From contig DFKZ01000103.1 of NCBI GenBank assembly GCA_002373975.1, positions 1 to 51,476 on the forward strand: a stretch of 51,476 bases of DNA. The letters run 5' to 3'. The notes below the pieces were generated by a model that saw nothing but the letters and a program-made list of their open reading frames with translations, was not told the DNA's origin and made no database searches. This stretch comes from Lachnospiraceae bacterium UBA3632. GTDB taxonomy: Bacteria > Bacillota > Clostridia > Lachnospirales > Lachnospiraceae. Position 1 is the stretch's first letter. Each line of letters starts with the position of its first letter. Of this stretch, positions 1 to 9,265 are shown in pieces. The position numbers and the translations under genes were made by a program.

Positions 1-375
1 TGAAAACGCGAAATCCTGTCACATAGATAATAATCGTCATAATAGTATTATGCGATAAAATGGGTTCCCTTGTTTACTGTCAGTGACAGGTATGGGCGAT
101 ATGAGATTGCAGTTTGATCGAATTAGGCGCCGCGCTTAATGAGCGCCACGTGCGGAAATCGTGTCGAGGGATTGTCTGAGCAGCTCGCGCAAATATAGCG
201 CGAGCGTCGCGAGTTGCCCGAGACCGATTTTGCTCTTAGCTAAGTGAGCGCGAATTTATGCTTCTTGATCGTAGATCAAGAAGATAGCAGCAGAGCCCAT
301 GAGACAAACTGCAACTCATATTGTCCATGCCGTAACTAAGTAAAAATGAATTATTGATAGTAAGTTAACCGCATT
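1..375. other. Highly structured non-coding region, possible repeat element or structured RNA
   Basis: No convincing gene is visible here. The stretch is full of inverted repeats: a near-palindrome around 42-56 (CATAATAGTATTATG), CTGTCAGTGACAG near 77-89, GGCGC/GCGCC at 126-130 and 143-147, an 8-bp stem GCTCGCGC/GCGCGAGC at 183-190 and 198-205, and a perfect 10-bp stem CTTCTTGATC/GATCAAGAAG at 261-270 and 274-283. Two imperfect outer arms of about 27 bp (about 89-115 and 304-332) enclose most of it, so the whole could fold as one branched structure of roughly 245 bases. It lies just downstream of uxuB. It may be a dispersed intergenic repeat, a MITE-like element or a structured RNA; the sequence alone does not decide. 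Confidence 0.5.
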
Positions 376-1983
376 TTATCCCACTATTTTGTGAAGAGCC
401 TTGCGGACAGCGCCGGTTCCTGCGATAAGCTCATTAAAATATTCTGTGACAAGCTCTGCAAGCCCTGCCTTGAACAGATCGACACCCCATATAGTCGCAT
501 CCTCAAGAAGATCCTTAAGCGCATCTGCGGACACCTTGTCTCCAAGCTTTATCCCCGCAACAACCTTCATCGAAGCCTCAAGCCTCGGATCATCGCTGGG
601 CTTAAACTCCTTTCCGCTATCATCAACAGCCATAAGATACCTGAGCCATCCCGCAAATACAAAAGGAATGCACTTAAGATCTCCCACATTCATTCCTCTT
701 GCAATATAATTCTTGATCGTTTCGCCGAATCTGATGGGAAGCTTCTGCGAAGTGTCGGTTGCGATCCTCTGAGGAGTGTCCGGCATAAAAGGATTGGGCA
801 CGCGCACGTTGAGTACCGTATCTATGAACTCCCTGGGATCCAGCACTCCGGGATCAACCACGACGGGAAGTCCCTCTTTGTAACCGATGATCTCCACAAG
901 CTTCTTCAGATCAGCATCCTTCATCTCGTCGGATATTCTGGTGAATCCCAACAGACATCCGTATACGGCAAGAGCTGTGTGCAGAGGATTGAGGCAGGTG
1001 CAGACTTTCATCTTCTCAACCTTGTCAACAGTCTCTCTGTTGGTAAAGATCACTCCCACTTTGTCAAGCGCAGGCCTTCCGTTGGGGAAGTTATCCTCAA
1101 CCACAAGGTACTGAGTCTCCTCCGCATTTACAAAAGGCGCCACATAGGTTCCCTTAGTGGTAACCACGGGATCAAGCCCTTCAAGGGAATCTCCGCGGAG
1201 TATATCCTCAACCGATGCATCAGGCCTAGGGGTTATCTTATCTATCATTGACCACGGGAATGAAACTCTGGCGGGATCATTGATGTAATCGAGGAACTCT
1301 TTCTCTGCCTTTCCATTCTCGCCCCACGCCTTTGCAAATGCGCTCACTGCACCGTAAAGCTTATCACCGTTGTGTGAGCAGTTGTCCGTGGAAAGCATTG
1401 TAATGGGAAGCCTTCCGGCCTTGAATCTGGCATAGAGAAGGGCTGTCACTTTTCCCATGTATGTCAGCGGTCTTTCAGGGCCTTTGGTGAAATCCGATAT
1501 TATGGCGGGAGCAACAGTGCCTGCGGCATTTACTATGCTGTAGCCTTTCTCTGTGATGGTAAAGGTGGCCATCTTGAGCGAAGGAGACGTAAATATTTCT
1601 TTTAATCTGTCAAATTCGGCACCGTTTTCCGAGTCCAGAACGCACGATTCCGAAACGGATCCGATCACTCTTTTGCCGATGGATCCGTCACTCTTAAGCG
1701 TCACAAGCACCGACAGATTGTCGTTATTCCTGTAGGACTTTTCGATTATCTCATAATCAAAACCCTCGATAACGATAACGCCCTTGTCGGAATAGCCCTT
1801 TTCCAGCATATCCTGGCTGAGTGCGGCATGGAATGCGCGGAACAGATTACCGCCGCCGAAGTGCACCCATTCGGGGTTCTTCTTTGTGTTTTCGCTTACG
1901 GATGCGATGTCGAATTTGGGGAGATCATAACCCTTGTCTTCCCACTCTTTTTTGTTGCTGATACCGCTTAAACTGAGTTTCAT
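376..1983 (-). CDS. uxuB: Fructuronate reductase (mannitol dehydrogenase family)
   Basis: This 535-residue protein has the layout of the long-chain mannitol dehydrogenase family. An N-terminal Rossmann region contains HFGGGNLFRAF at residues 41-51. The second half carries the K-x5-N-x2-H signature (KVCTCLNPLH, about residues 327-336) that holds the catalytic lysine. The family includes fructuronate, tagaturonate and mannitol dehydrogenases. Fructuronate reductase is chosen because the ATG overlaps the stop of uxuA by 4 bp, and UxuA makes the next compound in glucuronate breakdown. In that pathway the enzyme interconverts D-fructuronate and D-mannonate with NADH in the cytoplasm. It is the last gene of the carB-GH3-uxuA-uxuB run. 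The substrate is inferred from context. Confidence 0.88.
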   Translation of the reverse strand: MKLSLSGISNKKEWEDKGYDLPKFDIASVSENTKKNPEWVHFGGGNLFRAFHAALSQDMLEKGYSDKGVIVIEGFDYEIIEKSYRNNDNLSVLVTLKSDGSIGKRVIGSVSESCVLDSENGAEFDRLKEIFTSPSLKMATFTITEKGYSIVNAAGTVAPAIISDFTKGPERPLTYMGKVTALLYARFKAGRLPITMLSTDNCSHNGDKLYGAVSAFAKAWGENGKAEKEFLDYINDPARVSFPWSMIDKITPRPDASVEDILRGDSLEGLDPVVTTKGTYVAPFVNAEETQYLVVEDNFPNGRPALDKVGVIFTNRETVDKVEKMKVCTCLNPLHTALAVYGCLLGFTRISDEMKDADLKKLVEIIGYKEGLPVVVDPGVLDPREFIDTVLNVRVPNPFMPDTPQRIATDTSQKLPIRFGETIKNYIARGMNVGDLKCIPFVFAGWLRYLMAVDDSGKEFKPSDDPRLEASMKVVAGIKLGDKVSADALKDLLEDATIWGVDLFKAGLAELVTEYFNELIAGTGAVRKALHKIVG

Positions 1984-3065
1984 CTCTTCTCGATTCCTCT
2001 CGTGTGACTCTTTTCTATAGCCTCCCAGAGCCCGTTGAGATACGTAGCTCCGAGAGCCCTGTCATAAAGCCCGTAGCCGGGCATTGCCACCTCATCCCAT
2101 ATCATTCTGCCGTGATCCGGACGGATCGGTCCGTCAAAACCTATGTCATAAAGTGCCTTCATGATCTCATACATATCAAAGCTTCCGTCGCTTGAAAGAT
2201 GAGCCGACTCCTCAAAATTGGTAGGGGAGTGGAACTTAAGGTTGCGGACATGGGCAAAATGAATGCGTCCTTTCAGGGATCTGATCATATCCGGAAGATC
2301 GTTTTCCAGATTTGTTCCGTATGAACCCGAGCAGAAGGTTACTCCGTTGTGGGGATTATCCACCATCTGCATCATGCGTAGAATGTTTTTCTTGTTGATG
2401 ATGATCCTGGGAAGACCAAATACACTCCATGCTGGATCATCGGGATGGATGGCCATGTTAATGTCGTACTTGTCGCAGACAGGCATTATCTTTTCCAGGA
2501 AGTACTTAAGGTTTGCGAAAAGCTTTTCGTCGTCGACATCCTTATACTGCTCAAAAAGCTCCTTAATGTGAGCCATTCTCTCGGGCTCCCATCCGGGAAG
2601 TATCGCGCCGTTTGCATCGCCCGCTATCATATCAAACATTTTCTCGGGCTCTATGGCATCTACAGCTTCCTGAGTGTAAGCAAGCACGGTGGATCCGTCG
2701 GGGCGCACTCTTGCAAGCTCCGTTCTGGTCCAGTCGAATACCGGCATAAAATTGTAGCAGACAAGATGAATATCTTCTTTTCCGAGATTCTCAAGAGTCT
2801 CTATATAGTTAGCGATGTACTGCTCGCGCTCGGGCGCACCGGTCTTGATCGCGTCGTGTACGTTAACGCTTTCGATACCGGATATGTGAAGGCCTGCCGC
2901 AGCCACCTCATCCTTGAGAGCTTTGATCCTCTCTCTGCTCCAAACTTCACCGGGCTGTGTGTCATAAAGCGTCGTGATGACACCGGTCACCCCGGGGATC
3001 TGTCTTATCTGTTTTAAAGTAACGGTATCGAACTTCGACCCGTACCAGCGAAAGGTCATTTCCAT
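1980..3065 (-). CDS. uxuA: Mannonate dehydratase
   Basis: The 361-residue protein matches UxuA along its whole length, including CYNFMPVFDWTRTEL, HPDDP, CSGSYGTN, HVRNL and RPDHGR, which supply metal ligands and active-site residues in this TIM-barrel family. It dehydrates D-mannonate to 2-keto-3-deoxy-D-gluconate in the glucuronate pathway. The start has GAGG seven bases upstream; the second methionine two codons later is a possible alternative. It lies 16 bp behind the GH3 gene and overlaps uxuB by 4 bp, so the three genes are probably translated from one message. A beta-glycosidase next to uxuAB suggests growth on plant oligosaccharides that carry uronic acids. Confidence 0.95.
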   Translation of the reverse strand: MEMTFRWYGSKFDTVTLKQIRQIPGVTGVITTLYDTQPGEVWSRERIKALKDEVAAAGLHISGIESVNVHDAIKTGAPEREQYIANYIETLENLGKEDIHLVCYNFMPVFDWTRTELARVRPDGSTVLAYTQEAVDAIEPEKMFDMIAGDANGAILPGWEPERMAHIKELFEQYKDVDDEKLFANLKYFLEKIMPVCDKYDINMAIHPDDPAWSVFGLPRIIINKKNILRMMQMVDNPHNGVTFCSGSYGTNLENDLPDMIRSLKGRIHFAHVRNLKFHSPTNFEESAHLSSDGSFDMYEIMKALYDIGFDGPIRPDHGRMIWDEVAMPGYGLYDRALGATYLNGLWEAIEKSHTRGIEKR

Positions 3066-3081
3066 TTTTTTACCTCATCCA

Positions 3082-5943
3082 TCATCCTTTAATATAATCA
3101 GAGTATCCATCCCAGCCAAGGGAAGGATCATACTCTTTTTCAAACACAAATTTAAGGTCCTTGAGCTTAAGCCCGTTTCCTCCGAAGTAGAATCTCATCA
3201 CCCCGTATTTGGAGCTGAGAAGCACCTTACGAGACAGAGTCTTCCATTCGCCGCCGGTACCGTTAAATGTTATGGTGCCGCTGGGTATGCTCTGGAAGAA
3301 AATACCGATGGGGATCTGCGCAAGTTCGGACAGTTCACTTGACCCTGTTATCTCCATATGATAACACCCAATCTGCTTAACATCCAGTCCAAATGCATAA
3401 ACACATCCCTGAACCGATAAAACTTTTGACAGATCGATAGTGGTTCCGTCCTTTATTTCAAAGTAATCCACATTTGCGGAATCCACCGCTCCGTCTTCGG
3501 AATCAAAGCCTGTAAGCTCGAGCTCGGGCTCTTTTCCGTTCATTCTCTCGAAGGCATGGGTCTTCATAAGGAAATTACATATATTTGCCGCACATCTTAC
3601 GAAATGGCCTCTGGTGATATGTCCTGCCTCTAACTCCGAGAGCAGATTGTCGTCCGCGGAATTGCGGTCGGCTTCGGGAGTTACCGCATACCAGTCGTTC
3701 TGGGCCAGTACGCATCTGGCAAAATCATTTCTGGAAACCTTTCCGCCAACATCTCCTATCTTGGCCCACCAGTCCGTCATGACCATGCCTTCGAATCCCC
3801 ACTCTCCGCGAAGGATATCCGTAAGCATGTCATGCCTTCCGTTTGTCCAGGTGCCGTTAACCGCACCATAGGTGGTCATCACGGAATCGGCTCCACCTTC
3901 TTTGATGGCGAGTTCAAAGCCTTTGAGATAGATCTCTCTCAGCGCTCTCTCGGAGATAACGCTGTCGATGTCATGTCTGCGGGTTTCCTGATTGTTTCCG
4001 CAAAAATGCTTGAGAGTTCCTGATACGCCTGCCGATTTAAGGCCTCTGAACTGTGCCGCAGCCATGCGTCCCGTAACCAGCGGATCTTCACTGAAATACT
4101 CAAAGTTCCTGCCGTTAAGTGGATGACGGTGAATATTGATACCGGGTCCCAGCAAAACGTCGATCTTGTTCTTAACCATCTCTATGCCCAGCATTGAGAA
4201 TAGCTTTTCGTTTAAGCCGGTATTCCATGTGCAGGCAAGAAGTGTTCCGTTGGGGAGGCTGAAAGCTCTGGTGCCGCAGTCCATTCTCATGCCGGAAGGA
4301 CCGTCGGAGCAGCATCCGCAGGGAATGCCGAAACCTTTAAGGCTGTCGCTCACACCGCCGAATGCAGCTGCGGTACCTGCGGTAACCTTGGGGCTTCCCA
4401 TACCTTCACCGCGCACGATGGAAGCCAGATCTTCATCGGAGAGCTGCGCAAGGAATTCATCCATTGATGCTTTTCCCGCTTTAACGTCCGCAAGCTTTAT
4501 TCCTTTATCTCCTGTATAAGGGATAAATTCAGGCTTGTCGGCATATGCCTCCTCCAGATCCTTAACCTTTGCGGTAGGTACTTCTTCCTCCGAAAAGCTT
4601 CCCGTGAGTGCACCTTTACCGTCTGTTTCGGGTTTGATCCTCTTAAATTCTTTAATGGGAGCCATTCGGGAAGAAAGCTTCTCCATGCACACCGTTTCGG
4701 CAAGGGAGAACTTTCCGCAGCTTTGCAGCTTATCCGATACATCGCCCGCCAGAAGCTCGTATTCTCCGGCTTCCAGTACATAGCTGTAAGGGAATCCCGT
4801 AACACCCGAATCATCATAGGATGATATGATGTAAGGATCGATTTCTACGGTTATTCTGCGCTCCTGTGAGGGATTTAACAGTTCCGTCTTTGCAAATCCT
4901 GCCAGAGATATTGCCGGTTTTCCGAGCTTTCCCTGAGGTGCTGCCACATATATCTGCACCACTTCTTTTCCGGCCATGCTTCCGGTATTTTTAACATCCA
5001 CGTAAGCAAGTATTTTAAAATCTTTTCCGTTTATGTCCCTCTCTACGGCTATCTCTCTGTCGTTTTGGACATTCATGGAATTTTCAAGAACTATCCCTGC
5101 AGGTCTCAGATCAAATGTTGTATATGAGAGTCCGTATCCGAAAGGATACAGGATCGCGTCTTTTTTAAATGTCGAATAATACCTGTACCCGACATATATA
5201 TCCTCTGCATAGCAGTTGTAATCGGTGCGTCCGAAATTGGGAAATGCCGGTGTGTCTTCTATCTTCCGTGCTATCGTGTCAGTGAGCTTTCCCGAGGGAG
5301 ATACGTTGCCGACGATAACATCGGCTGCGCCAAGGGCACCTACTTCTCCTCCCTGCCAGATATACAGGATGGCATCGGGATCTGCGCCTTCCACATCGGT
5401 CATATCAAGCACGGCGCTGACATTCATTACCACGATCATTCTTTCAAAGCATTTGCGCACTGTGCGGAGCATATCCGCCTCAGTATCGGAAAGCCTGTAA
5501 GCGCCTTTTTTGTCGGCGTAATCCTGCTCCTCGCCTGCTGTTCTTCCGATGATCGCGATCGCTATGTCCGACTCTGCGGATGCTTTTTTTGCCACTGCTT
5601 CATCAAGCGGCATCTCTTCCTGTGACCAGGGCTCGCTTCCGAATCCCGCACCCATGTCGTAAGGATGGCTCTTGTCAAACTCGGCATAGACTGCTTTCAG
5701 ACCCTCGTTTAACACTATGCCTTCCTCCTCGAGCGCCTCGGGAACAGTCCACACCTTTCCGGCGTTTACCATTCCTCCCGAGCCCGTTCCGCTCTTGTAG
5801 TAATGGCTCTGTATACGTCCGAAAAGAGCTGCCTTGGTACCCTTTGAAAGGGGAAGAACGTTTTTATTGTTCTTAAGGAGGACTACGCCTTCCGCTACCG
5901 CTTGCCTTGCCGTCTTTTCGTATTCGCTGCGGTCAAGTTTCAT
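3082..5943 (-). CDS. GH3 beta-glucosidase with permuted domain order
   Basis: This 953-residue enzyme has the GH3 domains in reversed order. The alpha/beta sandwich that is normally second comes first (EGVVLLKNN near residue 20), followed by a fibronectin III-like domain (about residues 305-400). The catalytic barrel comes last, with GPGINIHRHPLNGRNFEYFSED, GTLKHFCGNNQ and the nucleophile aspartate in VMTDWW. Barrel-last GH3 enzymes are known from Butyrivibrio fibrisolvens and Ruminococcus albus. The last 130 residues look like a beta-sandwich, possibly carbohydrate-binding, which I could not assign. There is no signal peptide, so it should act on imported oligosaccharides. The start has GAAAGG seven bases upstream and lies 13 bp after carB. 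The exact sugar specificity cannot be read. Confidence 0.92.
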   Translation of the reverse strand: MKLDRSEYEKTARQAVAEGVVLLKNNKNVLPLSKGTKAALFGRIQSHYYKSGTGSGGMVNAGKVWTVPEALEEEGIVLNEGLKAVYAEFDKSHPYDMGAGFGSEPWSQEEMPLDEAVAKKASAESDIAIAIIGRTAGEEQDYADKKGAYRLSDTEADMLRTVRKCFERMIVVMNVSAVLDMTDVEGADPDAILYIWQGGEVGALGAADVIVGNVSPSGKLTDTIARKIEDTPAFPNFGRTDYNCYAEDIYVGYRYYSTFKKDAILYPFGYGLSYTTFDLRPAGIVLENSMNVQNDREIAVERDINGKDFKILAYVDVKNTGSMAGKEVVQIYVAAPQGKLGKPAISLAGFAKTELLNPSQERRITVEIDPYIISSYDDSGVTGFPYSYVLEAGEYELLAGDVSDKLQSCGKFSLAETVCMEKLSSRMAPIKEFKRIKPETDGKGALTGSFSEEEVPTAKVKDLEEAYADKPEFIPYTGDKGIKLADVKAGKASMDEFLAQLSDEDLASIVRGEGMGSPKVTAGTAAAFGGVSDSLKGFGIPCGCCSDGPSGMRMDCGTRAFSLPNGTLLACTWNTGLNEKLFSMLGIEMVKNKIDVLLGPGINIHRHPLNGRNFEYFSEDPLVTGRMAAAQFRGLKSAGVSGTLKHFCGNNQETRRHDIDSVISERALREIYLKGFELAIKEGGADSVMTTYGAVNGTWTNGRHDMLTDILRGEWGFEGMVMTDWWAKIGDVGGKVSRNDFARCVLAQNDWYAVTPEADRNSADDNLLSELEAGHITRGHFVRCAANICNFLMKTHAFERMNGKEPELELTGFDSEDGAVDSANVDYFEIKDGTTIDLSKVLSVQGCVYAFGLDVKQIGCYHMEITGSSELSELAQIPIGIFFQSIPSGTITFNGTGGEWKTLSRKVLLSSKYGVMRFYFGGNGLKLKDLKFVFEKEYDPSLGWDGYSDYIKG

Positions 5944-5956
5944 ATATATACCTTTC

Positions 5957-8900
5957 TTATTTATCCTTTATCTCTGCATGGAGTGCCTGAAGTGATTTGA
6001 TCTCGCTCTTCTTTCCGGACTCCATGTATCTGATCCCGTCCGCTGCAGCTTTTGCCGCCGCGATGGTGGTGATGTACGGGATCTTCTTCCTTATGGCTGC
6101 CTTGCGAAGGTAGCTGTCGTCGTGAACGCTGTCCTTTCCGACAGGGGAATTGATCACAAGGTCGATCTCTTTATTTTCGATGGCATCCAGCACGTTGGGG
6201 CGCCCCTCGTAGAGCTTCTTGACCTTTGTCGCCTTCACTCCGGCCTCGGTGATAAGGTCGTATGTTCCGCCGGTAGCCAGGATCTTGAATCCATCCTCCT
6301 CAAAGAGCTTTGCCACTTCCACGATCTCGGCCTTATCCTTGCGGTTTACGGAAAGGAGCACCGTTCCGCCCATGGGCAGCGGCGACTGAACTGCCTCCTG
6401 CGCCTTGACAAATGCTTCTCCGTATGAAGGTGAGAGTCCGAGCACTTCGCCTGTGGAGCGCATCTCCGGTCCGAGGATGGGATCCACCTCCTGGAACATG
6501 TTGAAAGGAAATGCCGCTTCTTTTACTCCGTAATAAGGGATGTGCTTTTCCTTTAACGCAGGTACCGGTGAAGGCTTTCCCGTAAGCTCTGCGGTGATTA
6601 TCTCCGTTGCGAGAGGAACCATTCTGATGTTACATACCTTTGATACGAGAGGAACTGTCCTCGATGCTCTGGGGTTGGCCTCAAGCACAAATACCTTGCC
6701 GTTTTCGATGGCGTACTGCATATTCATAAGTCCCTGAACATGCATCTCTTCCGCTATCTTTCTCGTGTACTCCTTGATGGTCTCGAGATTGTCAGCCGGA
6801 ATATGCGCCGAAGGAATTATGCAGGCTGAGTCTCCGGAATGAACACCGGCAAGCTCTATATGCTCCATTACTGCGGGTACAAAGGCATGCGTTCCGTCGC
6901 AGATAGCGTCGGATTCGCACTCCATCGCATGATTGAGGAAACGGTCTATAAGGATAGGTCTGTCGGGAGTAACGCCTACGGCGGCGCGCATATAGTCTGT
7001 CATCTGATCATCATCATAGACAACTTCCATTCCTCTTCCGCCCAGCACGTATGAAGGACGAACCATTACGGGATAACCGATCTTTCCTGCGATGGACTTT
7101 GCCTCTTCCACGGTGGTGGCCATTCCCGACTCGGGCATCGGTATTCCGAGCTTGTCCATAACAGCTCTGAACTGATCCCTGTCCTCGGCAAGGTCTATCA
7201 CCTCCGGAGAGGTTCCAAGGATCTTTACACCGTTCTTTTTAAGATCTGCCGCAAGGTTTAGGGGAGTCTGCCCGCCAAACTGTGCGATCACCCCAAGCGG
7301 CTTTTCTTTCTCGTATATGCTGAGCACGTCTTCCAAAGTGAGTGGCTCAAAATATAACTTATCCGATGTGTCGTAGTCGGTTGAAACGGTCTCGGGGTTG
7401 CAGTTTACGATGATCGTTTCGAAGCCGAGCTTTTTAAGTGCCATTGCCGCATGAACGCAGCAGTAATCAAATTCTATTCCCTGGCCGATACGGTTGGGAC
7501 CGCCGCCCAGTATCATTATCTTTTTGTTATCGGATGTGGGGTTCTTATCCGGTGCATTGTAGGTCGAGAAATAATATGCACTGTCCTTGGTTCCGCTTAC
7601 GTGCACGCCTTCCCATGTTTCCACCACGCCGATCTGTTTTCTTCTGTTTCTGATCTCATCCTCGGGTATCTCCAGAAGCTGGCTGAGATACTTATCCGAG
7701 AAACCGTCCTTCTTGGCAGTAGTGAGCACATCATCCGCAGGAAGCTTGCCCTTCATGGAAAGAAGCTTTTCCTCTTCCTCTACCAGCTCTTTCATCTGCT
7801 CAAGGAAGTAATGCTTAACCTTGGTGATATCAAATATCTCCCCGGGTGTGGCTCCTTTTCTGAGGGCCTCGTAAATGAGGAAATATCTCTCGCTTGAGGG
7901 AACGGAAAGCTTATTGAGGAGCTGTTCCTTTGAAAGTTCACCGAAGTTCTTTACATGTCCCAGTCCGTAACGTCCCGTCTCGAGGGATCTGATAGCCTTC
8001 TGGAAAGCTTCCTTGAAATTCTTTCCGATGCTCATTACTTCGCCCACGGCGCGCATCTGTGTTCCCAGCTTGTCCTCCACGCCCTTGAACTTTTCGAAAG
8101 CCCAGCGTGCGAATTTGATAACCACATAATCTCCGTCGGGAACATATTTGTCGAGAGTTCCGTACTTTCCGCAGGGGATGTCCTTGAGTGTGAGCCCGCA
8201 TGCAAGCATTGCGGATACCAGTGCGATAGGGAATCCCGTTGCCTTTGATGCAAGCGCTGATGAACGTGAAGTACGGGGATTGATCTCTATTACGATGATG
8301 CGGTCCGAAACGGGATCGTGTGCAAACTGCACATTGGTTCCGCCGATGACCTGCACCTTGTCAACGATCTTATATGCCTGTTCCTGAAGCTTTTTCTGGC
8401 ATTCCTCCGAGATAGTGAGCATGGGAGCCGCACAGAAGGAATCTCCGGTGTGAACACCGAGGGGATCGATATTCTCGATAAAGCATACCGTGATCATGTT
8501 TCCCTCGCTGTCCCTGACTACTTCCAGTTCCAGCTCTTCCCATCCGAGTATGGATTCCTCAACCAGCACCTGTCCTACCAGTGATGCCTGAAGTCCTCTT
8601 GCGCAGACGGTCTTGAGTTCCTCGGTATTATATACAAGTCCGCCGCCTGCTCCGCCCATTGTGTATGCGGGGCGAAGTACCACGGGGTATCCGAGCTTGT
8701 CCGCTATTGCCAGCGCTTCATCAATCGAATAAGCAACTTCGCTCCTTGCCATCTCGATCCCGAGGCTGTCCATTGTCTTTTTAAATTCGATACGGTCCTC
8801 GCCGCGCTCGATGGCATCCACCTGCACGCCGATTACCTTTACGCCGTATTTTTCAAGCACGCCTGCTTTATTAAGCTCGGCGCAGAGGTTGAGTCCCGAC

Positions 8901-9178
8901 TGACCGCCCAGATTGGGGAGCAGTGCATCGGGGCGCTCCTTTGCTATTATCTGCTCAAGCCTTTTAACATTAAGCGGCTCTATATAGGTCACATCAGCAG
9001 TCTCGGGGTCTGTCATGATGGTTGCGGGATTGGAGTTGACAAGCACGATCTCGTATCCGAGCTTCTTAAGTGCTTTACATGCCTGTGTTCCCGAATAATC
9101 GAACTCGCATGCCTGTCCGATAACTATGGGACCGGAGCCTATTATTAGTACTTTTTTGATGTCTTCACGCCTGGGCAT
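5957..9178 (-). CDS. carB: Carbamoyl-phosphate synthase large subunit
   Basis: The protein (about 1073 residues) has the duplicated ATP-grasp structure of CarB. The N-terminal carboxyphosphate half begins KKVLIIGSGPIVIGQACEFDYSG, and the carbamoyl-phosphate half restarts at KKIMILGGGPNRIGQGIEFDYC. A C-terminal MGS-like allosteric domain follows (GGTVLLSVNRKDK onward). It makes carbamoyl phosphate from bicarbonate, ATP and ammonia supplied by CarA, for pyrimidine and arginine synthesis. I place the start at the ATG at 9178: a GTG five codons upstream lies inside the GTGAGG ribosome site. carA is not in the window. The gene sits between a uracil permease and a sugar operon, so pyrimidine control is plausible but not shown. 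Confidence 0.97.
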   Translation of the reverse strand: MPRREDIKKVLIIGSGPIVIGQACEFDYSGTQACKALKKLGYEIVLVNSNPATIMTDPETADVTYIEPLNVKRLEQIIAKERPDALLPNLGGQSGLNLCAELNKAGVLEKYGVKVIGVQVDAIERGEDRIEFKKTMDSLGIEMARSEVAYSIDEALAIADKLGYPVVLRPAYTMGGAGGGLVYNTEELKTVCARGLQASLVGQVLVEESILGWEELELEVVRDSEGNMITVCFIENIDPLGVHTGDSFCAAPMLTISEECQKKLQEQAYKIVDKVQVIGGTNVQFAHDPVSDRIIVIEINPRTSRSSALASKATGFPIALVSAMLACGLTLKDIPCGKYGTLDKYVPDGDYVVIKFARWAFEKFKGVEDKLGTQMRAVGEVMSIGKNFKEAFQKAIRSLETGRYGLGHVKNFGELSKEQLLNKLSVPSSERYFLIYEALRKGATPGEIFDITKVKHYFLEQMKELVEEEEKLLSMKGKLPADDVLTTAKKDGFSDKYLSQLLEIPEDEIRNRRKQIGVVETWEGVHVSGTKDSAYYFSTYNAPDKNPTSDNKKIMILGGGPNRIGQGIEFDYCCVHAAMALKKLGFETIIVNCNPETVSTDYDTSDKLYFEPLTLEDVLSIYEKEKPLGVIAQFGGQTPLNLAADLKKNGVKILGTSPEVIDLAEDRDQFRAVMDKLGIPMPESGMATTVEEAKSIAGKIGYPVMVRPSYVLGGRGMEVVYDDDQMTDYMRAAVGVTPDRPILIDRFLNHAMECESDAICDGTHAFVPAVMEHIELAGVHSGDSACIIPSAHIPADNLETIKEYTRKIAEEMHVQGLMNMQYAIENGKVFVLEANPRASRTVPLVSKVCNIRMVPLATEIITAELTGKPSPVPALKEKHIPYYGVKEAAFPFNMFQEVDPILGPEMRSTGEVLGLSPSYGEAFVKAQEAVQSPLPMGGTVLLSVNRKDKAEIVEVAKLFEEDGFKILATGGTYDLITEAGVKATKVKKLYEGRPNVLDAIENKEIDLVINSPVGKDSVHDDSYLRKAAIRKKIPYITTIAAAKAAADGIRYMESGKKSEIKSLQALHAEIKDK

Positions 9179-9222
9179 AGATAAAAACCTCACTTTTTCT
9201 TAAATGTCTTTATATATAGCAA

Positions 9223-9248
9223 TATCCCAGTTGCACGCAGCTGGGATA
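9223..9248 (-). terminator. Hairpin between uraA and carB
   Basis: TATCCCAG at 9223-9230 pairs with CTGGGATA at 9241-9248 around a 10-base loop. It lies after the uraA stop on the minus strand. Only a broken T-rich stretch follows, so it may be a weak terminator, an mRNA-stabilising hairpin or an attenuator ahead of carB. Confidence 0.45.
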
Positions 9249-9265
9249 CTGTATCTCTATTCAGC

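Noticed and set aside
391..1251. Long plus-strand ORF opposite uxuB
   Set aside because: It is a codon-bias shadow of uxuB with no ribosome site and no recognisable domain.
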